The notes below the pieces were generated by a model. That model saw nothing but the letters and a program-made list of their open reading frames with translations. It was not told the origin of the DNA and searched no databases. From Halorhabdus sp. BNX81 (GTDB lineage Archaea; Halobacteriota; Halobacteria; Halobacteriales; Haloarculaceae), in the NCBI RefSeq assembly GCF_029229925.1, contig NZ_CP107254.1, forward strand, positions 2,294,001 to 2,358,000: a stretch of 64,000 nt of DNA. Direction: 5' to 3'. Positions 59,234-64,000 of the stretch are shown piece by piece; positions within the stretch are counted from its first letter, which is position 1; every line of letters begins with the position of its first letter. The translations under genes were made by a program, and so were the position numbers.

Positions 59234-60469
59234 ATGACAGGAAACAACGGACACCCGGAGGTGAACATCGGACTCGTCGGGCACGTCGACCACGGGAAGA
59301 CGACGCTCGTCGAGGCTCTCAGCGGGGAGTGGACGGATCAGCACTCTGAGGAGATGAAACGCGGGATTTCGATCCGGCTGGGATACGCCGACGCGACGTT
59401 CCGGCGCTGTCCGGAGTGTGAGGACTCCGCGGCGTACACCGTCGCCGAGGAGTGTCCCGAACACGACGTCGAGACCGACGTCCTACGGACGGTCTCGTTC
59501 GTCGATGCGCCCGGCCACGAGACGCTGATGGCGACGATGCTCGCCGGCGCGGCCATCATGGACGGGGCCGTCCTGGTCATCTCGGCGACCGAAGACGTCC
59601 CGCAGGCACAGACCGAGGAGCACCTGATGGCGCTTGACATCATCGGGATCGACAACATCGTCGTCGCCCAGAACAAGGTCGATCTGGTCGACGCCGACCA
59701 AGCGCGACGGAACTACGAGCAGATTCAGGAGTTCATCGACGGGACCGTCGCCGAGGACGCACCGATCGTCCCGATCAGTGCGGGCCAGAACGTCAACATG
59801 GACCTGCTCATCGAGGCCGTCGAGGAGGAGATCCCGACGGAGGACCGGGATCTCGATGCCGATGCCGAGATGCTCGTCGCCCGGAGTTTCGACATCAACC
59901 GCCCGGGGACGACCTGGGACTCGCTGTCGGGCGGCGTGCTGGGCGGGAGTCTCGCCCAGGGCAGCCTCGAAGCCGACGACGAGATCGAACTCCGACCTGG
60001 CCGCGAAGTCGAGGAGGGCGGCCAGACGGAGTGGCGACCGGTCACGACGACGGTCCGGTCGCTGCAGGCCGGCGGCGAGGGCGTCGATGAGGTGACGCCC
60101 GGCGGGCTATTGGGCGTCGGGACGGGACTCGATCCCTCGCTGACGAAGGGTGACGCGCTGGCGGGCCAGATCGCCGGCCCGCCCGGCACGCTCCCCCCAG
60201 TCCAGGAGGAGTTCACGATGGACATCCAGTTGCTCGACCGGATCGTCGCCGAGGACACCGACGAAGTCGAGGAGATCTCGACGGGCGAGCCGCTCATGCT
60301 CACGATCGGGACGGCGACGACCGTCGGGTCGGTCACGAGTGCCCGCGACGGCGAGGCCGAAGTGGCGCTGAAACGGCCGGTGTGTGCCCGCGAAGGGGCG
60401 AAGATCGCGATCAATCGCCGGATCGGCGCACGCTGGCGGCTGATCGGCGTCGGGACGCTCCGTGAATGA
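59234..60469 (+). CDS. eif2g: Translation initiation factor aIF2 subunit gamma
   Basis: This 411-residue GTPase delivers initiator Met-tRNA to the ribosome. G1 is GHVDHGKT (16-23), switch 1 has [12 protein letters not shown], the zinc knuckle is CPEC … C, G3 is DAPGH, and G4 NKVD. Two beta-barrel domains follow ([42 protein letters not shown]). Length is normal. It starts the conserved operon with PIN, Rpo7, Spt4 and dephospho-CoA kinase genes; the next gene overlaps at ATGA. Confidence 0.95.
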   Translation: MTGNNGHPEVNIGLVGHVDHGKTTLVEALSGEWTDQHSEEMKRGISIRLGYADATFRRCPECEDSAAYTVAEECPEHDVETDVLRTVSFVDAPGHETLMATMLAGAAIMDGAVLVISATEDVPQAQTEEHLMALDIIGIDNIVVAQNKVDLVDADQARRNYEQIQEFIDGTVAEDAPIVPISAGQNVNMDLLIEAVEEEIPTEDRDLDADAEMLVARSFDINRPGTTWDSLSGGVLGGSLAQGSLEADDEIELRPGREVEEGGQTEWRPVTTTVRSLQAGGEGVDEVTPGGLLGVGTGLDPSLTKGDALAGQIAGPPGTLPPVQEEFTMDIQLLDRIVAEDTDEVEEISTGEPLMLTIGTATTVGSVTSARDGEAEVALKRPVCAREGAKIAINRRIGARWRLIGVGTLRE

Positions 60470-60840
60470 CTGCGGTGCTTGATACCAACGCACTGATGAT
60501 GCCGGTCGAATGTAACGTCCGCGTCTTCGAGGAACTCGATCGGGTGATCGGCGAGACGGACCTGGTCGTCCCCGAATCCGTCGTGGCGGAACTCGATCGG
60601 TTGTCCGACGGTGGCGGCGAGGAGGCGACGGCGGCGAGCGTCGGTCGCGACCTCGTCGAGCGGTGTCGGGTCGTCGATCACGACGCGACAAACGCCGACG
60701 ATGCGGTGCTGGAACTCGCCCGCGAATTAGAGGCTTACGCGGTCACCAACGACGGGCCGCTCCGCGAGGCTCTCCTCGCTGCGGACGTTCCAGTAATTGG
60801 TTTAAGGGGCCGGAACAAACTCGCGATCACTCAACCATAA
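60466..60840 (+). CDS. PIN-domain nuclease (Fcf1/Nob1-like)
   Basis: The 124-residue protein has the PIN acidic pattern: VLDTNALM (Asp6), SVVAELDRL (Glu about 44), DDAVLELA (Asp about 83) and [10 protein letters not shown] (Asp about 100). The metal-dependent RNase fold fits rRNA processing, because this gene regularly sits between aIF2-gamma and Rpo7 in archaea. No antitoxin gene is adjacent, so a toxin role is unlikely. Confidence 0.9.
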   Translation: MTAVLDTNALMMPVECNVRVFEELDRVIGETDLVVPESVVAELDRLSDGGGEEATAASVGRDLVERCRVVDHDATNADDAVLELARELEAYAVTNDGPLREALLAADVPVIGLRGRNKLAITQP

Positions 60841-60841
60841 C

Positions 60842-61411
60842 ATGTACAAACGGGTTCGATTGCGCGACACGGTCGAGGTACCGCCCGAGCATCTGGCAGA
60901 CGTGACGCCGGGGCTCGTGAAACGACTGCTACAGGAGAAACTCGAAGGCCGCATGGACGAGGATGTCGGCAGCATCGTCAGCGTCACGGAGGTCCACGAC
61001 ATCGGCGAGGGGGCGGTCGTCCCCAACGAGCCCGGCGTCTACTACGTGGCCGAGTTCGACGCCCTCACCTTCGATCCCCAGATGCAGGAGGTCGTCGACG
61101 GCGAGGTCGTCGAGGTCGTCAACTTCGGCGCGTTCGTCGGGATCGGCCCGGTCGACGGACTCCTCCACGTCTCTCAGATCTCCGACGAGTACCTGGCCTA
61201 CGATGGCGAAAACCAGCAACTCGCCTCCCGGGATTCCAACCGGACGCTCACGGTCGGGGACTCGGTGCGCGCCCGGATCGTCACCAAGTCCATCGACGAG
61301 CGCAACCCGCGGGATTCGAAGATCGGTCTGACGGCCAAGCAGGTCGGCCTGGGCAAACACGGCTGGCTCGACGAGGAGCGCAAGGCACGCGCGGAGACGG
61401 GTGAGAGCTGA
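60842..61411 (+). CDS. rpo7: RNA polymerase subunit Rpo7 (RpoE')
   Basis: The 189-residue subunit has the N-terminal RNP-like tip domain (MYKRVRLRDTVEVPPEHLAD) and a C-terminal S1 fold (VVDGEVVEVVNFGAFVGIGPVDGLLHVSQIS, about 77-107). It forms the stalk with Rpo4 and contacts nascent RNA. The gene starts one base after the PIN gene stop and shares its last base with the Spt4 start. The TTTAAGG at 60800 inside the PIN gene could be an internal promoter. Confidence 0.95.
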   Translation: MYKRVRLRDTVEVPPEHLADVTPGLVKRLLQEKLEGRMDEDVGSIVSVTEVHDIGEGAVVPNEPGVYYVAEFDALTFDPQMQEVVDGEVVEVVNFGAFVGIGPVDGLLHVSQISDEYLAYDGENQQLASRDSNRTLTVGDSVRARIVTKSIDERNPRDSKIGLTAKQVGLGKHGWLDEERKARAETGES

Positions 61412-61608
61412 TGGCCGATCGGTACGTCTGCCGGGAGTGTCATCGGGTGCAGGACAACCCGGAGGCCGACGTCTGCCAGGGCTGTGGGTCGAGTTCGCTC
61501 ACCGAAGACTGGGCCGGCTACGTCATCATCACCCACCCCGAGGAGAGCGAGATCGCCGCGGAGATGGAAGTCACCGAACCCGGCAAGTACGCGCTGAAGG
61601 TTCGATAG
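61411..61608 (+). CDS. spt4: Transcription elongation factor Spt4 (RpoE'')
   Basis: The 65-residue protein has a four-Cys zinc site (CRECHRVQDNPEADVCQGCG, Cys8/11 and 25/28), then TEDWAGYVIITHPEESEIA. This is the standard archaeal Spt4 that pairs with Spt5 NGN to keep RNA polymerase processive. It is encoded directly after Rpo7, the classic arrangement. Confidence 0.95.
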   Translation: MADRYVCRECHRVQDNPEADVCQGCGSSSLTEDWAGYVIITHPEESEIAAEMEVTEPGKYALKVR

Positions 61609-61611
61609 ACC

Positions 61612-62223
61612 GTGTCGGAGGAGCCATCGACGCCGCCTGCGGGCGAGTCGGCCGACCTGGAGGGAGAGATCGTTCTCTCCCTGCCCGAGTCCCAACGAAG
61701 TGCGCTGAAAGACCCCTTTGGCCCCGTTTTCACGGACGCCGAGTCGTTGCTGGCGCAGGCGGGCGACCCCCTGATCGCGGTCGGTGACATCGTCACCTAT
61801 CATCTGCTCGAGGCGGGCCGACCGCCGGACGTGTCACTGATCGACGAGCGAACCGAACGGAGTGCCGTCGATGCCGAGATCAGAGAGCGGATCGTCGGCT
61901 GTGATCCGGGCGAGGACTGGTACGACCACCGGATTCACATCGAGAACCCGCCCGGAACGTTGACCGCTGGCCTGCTTGAAGCACTGGTCGAGGCACTCAG
62001 CCGCGAGAAACCGTCGACCATCGTCGTTGTCGACGGCGAAGAGGATCTCGCGACAGTGCCGGCAATGGTGCTCACCCCGCCCGGTGGAAGCGTCGTCTAT
62101 GGCCAGCCGGGCGAGGGCATGGTCCACGTCGCCGTCGACGCGGAGATGGCCGACCGTGCGCGGTCGATCCTCTCGCGGATGGACGGCGATCACGACCGGG
62201 CGTTCGAGTTACTCGGCGTCTAG
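61612..62223 (+). CDS. GTP-dependent dephospho-CoA kinase (DUF359)
   Basis: This 203-residue enzyme matches the archaeal DUF359 family shown to phosphorylate dephospho-CoA with GTP, the last step of CoA synthesis. Landmarks are LKDPFGPVFTD (about 34-44), LIAVGDIVTYHLLEAGRPPDVSLIDERTER (about 54-84) and TIVVVDGEEDLATVPAMVLTPPGGSVVYGQPGEGMV. The start is GTG 61612, three bases after the Spt4 stop. It is the last gene of the operon. Confidence 0.92.
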   Translation: MSEEPSTPPAGESADLEGEIVLSLPESQRSALKDPFGPVFTDAESLLAQAGDPLIAVGDIVTYHLLEAGRPPDVSLIDERTERSAVDAEIRERIVGCDPGEDWYDHRIHIENPPGTLTAGLLEALVEALSREKPSTIVVVDGEEDLATVPAMVLTPPGGSVVYGQPGEGMVHVAVDAEMADRARSILSRMDGDHDRAFELLGV

Positions 62224-62244
62224 ACCGGACACGGGGACCGACGA

Positions 62245-63672
62245 CTAGGCCTCGAAGTGCCTGACGCCGTGAAACTCGAAGCGTGCGCCCCCGTCCTCGT
62301 TGTCAGTGAGTTCGATCGTCCAGTTGTGGGCGTCGGCAATGGTCGCGATGAGCGCCAGTCCAAGCGTCGAGGTATCCGACCCCGAAAGGCCCGGCTGAAA
62401 GACCGCCTCGTGCTGGTCGGCCGGGATGCCGATGCCGTCGTCGGCCACAAAGAACCCCTCGTCGTCGGACAGCGCACCGACCGTGATCGTGATGTCGTCG
62501 GTTCCGTCACGGCCATGTTCGATCGCGTTTGCAAACAGGTGATCGAGCAACAGCCGAAGTCGACCGGGATCGACGTAGATCCTCGCGTCGGTCGATACCT
62601 GGAGTGTCGCACCGTCGCATTCGTGGTTCGCCCAGACGTCCCGGGCGATTTCAGCGAGGGGGACGTGATCGAGATCCGTCGCGGGTTCGCCCTGCCGCAT
62701 CACGGTGATGATGTCGGCGACGAGAGCGTCGATACGATCGAGTGCGCGCTCGACGGCGGCGAACTGATCGGTCTCGTCGGTTTCCCGGGCGACCTCCAGC
62801 CGGCCCATCGCCACCGAAAGCGGGTTCCTGATGTCGTGACTCACCATCGTCGCGAGGCGTCTGAGCCGCTCGTTTTGTCGCTGTAATTGGCGTTCGTACT
62901 GCTTGCGCTCGGTGATGTCCTGGGTCACGCCGACGGTTCCGACGATCGCCCCGTTCCGGTCGTACCAGGGGACTTTCGTCGACATGACGGTCGTTCCGAC
63001 GCCGTGCTCCCCATATGACGCCTGGACGCGCTGCTCGACGGACTCACCGGTCTCGATGACAGCCTGTTGGTCCTCGGTACTCTCGGCGGCGAGCCCAGAC
63101 GAGTACAGGTCGAAGTCAGTCTTCCCGACGATGTCGTCCGGATGGTGGTGACGCTTTCCCTCCGGGTTCTCGATGTACGGCGGGCCGATCATGTCGAGCA
63201 ACGCATCGCTGACAGCGACGTGGCGACCCTTGCGGTCCTTGACGTACACCGACATCGGGACGTTCGCGAGCAGCGAGTCGAGTATCGACTGCTCACGGCG
63301 AGTCGTGACGTGTTCGTCCACGAGGGATGCGAGTTCCGAAAGCAACTCGACGCGGTCGACGTCCGGCGGCACCGTGAACTGACTCGTCGCCCCGTCGGGA
63401 GCCACCGCATCCAGCGCCGGCAGTTGCCCGACGGTGACGACGATGATCGGGACCGAGCCGACGCGATCCTGGATCTCGTCGATCCACCTGCTAACATCGG
63501 TGTCCGTGTCTGTTTCGACGACGACACAGTCGACCGATACCCCATCGGCTGCCGCCGAGCGAACAGTCTCCCAGGACCGGAGGACGAACGGGCGGTCGGA
63601 CCCGTTCCACCGCTCTACCAGTGTCTCGGCAGCCGGCCCACGATAACCCACGACTGGCGCGTCGTTCAGCAC
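62245..63672 (-). CDS. Receiver-like/PAS sensor histidine kinase
   Basis: The 475-residue kinase has a degenerate receiver-like domain (about 1-115; VDCVVVETDTDTDVSRWIDEI, VPIIVVTV) and a PAS domain (about 128-255, ending TVGVTQDITERK). HisKA with MVSHDIRNPLSVA (His about 284) and HATPase (LLLDHLFANAIEHG, DDGIGIP, GLALIATIADAH) follow. It is soluble. It converges on the dephospho-CoA kinase gene and has no partner regulator in view. The 328 bases to its right hold AT-rich palindromes and no gene I can support. Confidence 0.88.
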   Translation of the reverse strand: MLNDAPVVGYRGPAAETLVERWNGSDRPFVLRSWETVRSAAADGVSVDCVVVETDTDTDVSRWIDEIQDRVGSVPIIVVTVGQLPALDAVAPDGATSQFTVPPDVDRVELLSELASLVDEHVTTRREQSILDSLLANVPMSVYVKDRKGRHVAVSDALLDMIGPPYIENPEGKRHHHPDDIVGKTDFDLYSSGLAAESTEDQQAVIETGESVEQRVQASYGEHGVGTTVMSTKVPWYDRNGAIVGTVGVTQDITERKQYERQLQRQNERLRRLATMVSHDIRNPLSVAMGRLEVARETDETDQFAAVERALDRIDALVADIITVMRQGEPATDLDHVPLAEIARDVWANHECDGATLQVSTDARIYVDPGRLRLLLDHLFANAIEHGRDGTDDITITVGALSDDEGFFVADDGIGIPADQHEAVFQPGLSGSDTSTLGLALIATIADAHNWTIELTDNEDGGARFEFHGVRHFEA

Positions 63673-63834
63673 CGACGTAGCGGATGACAGGACACCACCA
63701 CCTGATTACCAACTGTAGTGTAGGTCCCTGTTTAACCCTTCTGGCAGGATTGCGTGGGTCGGGGGCTGATATTGTGACATGGGAACGACCGGCGACACGA
63801 AAGTGACCCAAATATACGGGGATATCGGTTCAAG

Positions 63835-63911
63835 GATGCATCACGAAAACATGAATAAAAAAGTCCGTGATGCATTCCGGCCTTGTCGATAAAGAAGTCG
63901 TGATGCATCAC
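63835..63911. repeat. Repeated GTGATGCATCAC palindromes
   Basis: GATGCATCAC (63835-63844), GTGATGCAT (63867-63875) and the full 12-bp palindrome GTGATGCATCAC (63900-63911) occur within 77 AT-rich bases at the right edge. The spacing (about 33 bases apart, three helical turns) suggests cooperative protein binding upstream of a gene, either the kinase at 63672 or one beyond the window. Confidence 0.6.
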
Positions 63912-64000
63912 GAGATCGGTCACAGGCCGTTTTCACGCGCTGGGAATAGCGCTGTCATTTACTATCGTTAGGATCCCTTCTCCCGGTGTGAACCGAATCG

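Noticed and set aside
60466-60840. VapC toxin
   Set aside because: A PIN domain alone does not make a toxin; there is no antitoxin gene and the operon is the conserved translation/transcription cluster.
63732-63923. 63-codon minus-strand frame at the right edge
   Set aside because: Made largely from the GTGATGCATCAC repeats (reads MHHD, MHHG), with Cys/His/Arg-rich composition unlike haloarchaeal proteins.

Overview
This window reads as chromosomal DNA of a halophilic archaeon (Halobacteria). The proteins are strongly acidic, GC is high (about 70% where counted by hand inside a gene), translation starts are often leaderless behind TATA boxes, and there are haloarchaeal marker families: MptA, a doublet histone, OB-fold RPA, archaeal class I CCA enzyme, aIF2-gamma/Rpo7/Spt4 and small zinc-ribbon proteins. 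A secreted GH16 glucanase, a uronate-type SDR and an energy-converting hydrogenase suggest a sugar-fermenting lineage such as Halorhabdus. The genus is inference only.

Region by region. 0-8 kb: the start of a Bat-like regulator, a sensor kinase, a D-mannonate oxidoreductase-type SDR, and a fused restriction-methylase whose specificity region is AT-rich and looks swapped in, followed by a 0.6 kb non-coding stretch with palindromic elements. 8-24 kb: a SHOCT membrane protein, tRNA-Ile, MptA, an ABC exporter, LarB, phosphohexomutase, small zinc proteins, tRNA-Asn, CCA enzyme, and a histone/deacetylase/RPA cluster. 24-30 kb: a lipoprotein, tRNA-Arg, GH16, a SHMT, a CARF-like regulator, and a P-loop ATPase coupled to an Nramp-like transporter. 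30-37 kb: a glycan-assembly cluster (AlkP-type hydrolase, GT2, DUF2304, polysaccharide deacetylase, flippase-like protein, GT39-like protein).

37-49 kb: purS-purQ, then the centrepiece, a group 4 [NiFe] hydrogenase. Peripheral and membrane-anchor subunits are at 39.4-43.4 kb, a maturation protease is on the other strand, and antiporter-like NuoN/J/K/L subunits are at 44.1-48.3 kb. The large subunit keeps both CxxC pairs that bind Ni, so it should be a hydrogenase and not a quinone-reducing complex I. Together these genes would couple ferredoxin oxidation and H2 evolution to ion pumping. 49-64 kb: C1/purine genes (purU, purC), AAA ATPase, aldo-keto reductase, PhnP-like hydrolase with a tandemly copied 3' end, MscS channel, the conserved aIF2-gamma / PIN / Rpo7 / Spt4 / dephospho-CoA kinase cluster, and a second sensor kinase.

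The most unexplained signal is non-coding. Beyond the 3' end of each of the three tRNA genes lies an array of short perfect hairpins mixed with partial copies of that tRNA's own 3' end. The arrays contain four elements of 81-83 nt. All share a core (GAAGTC-CAGC ... AACGTCTT), while their outer arms match the T-arm of the neighbouring tRNA. A second family, with conserved ends (TGAAAGCCC ... CCTTTCA) and different but self-complementary arms, occurs three times on either side of the restriction-methylase gene.
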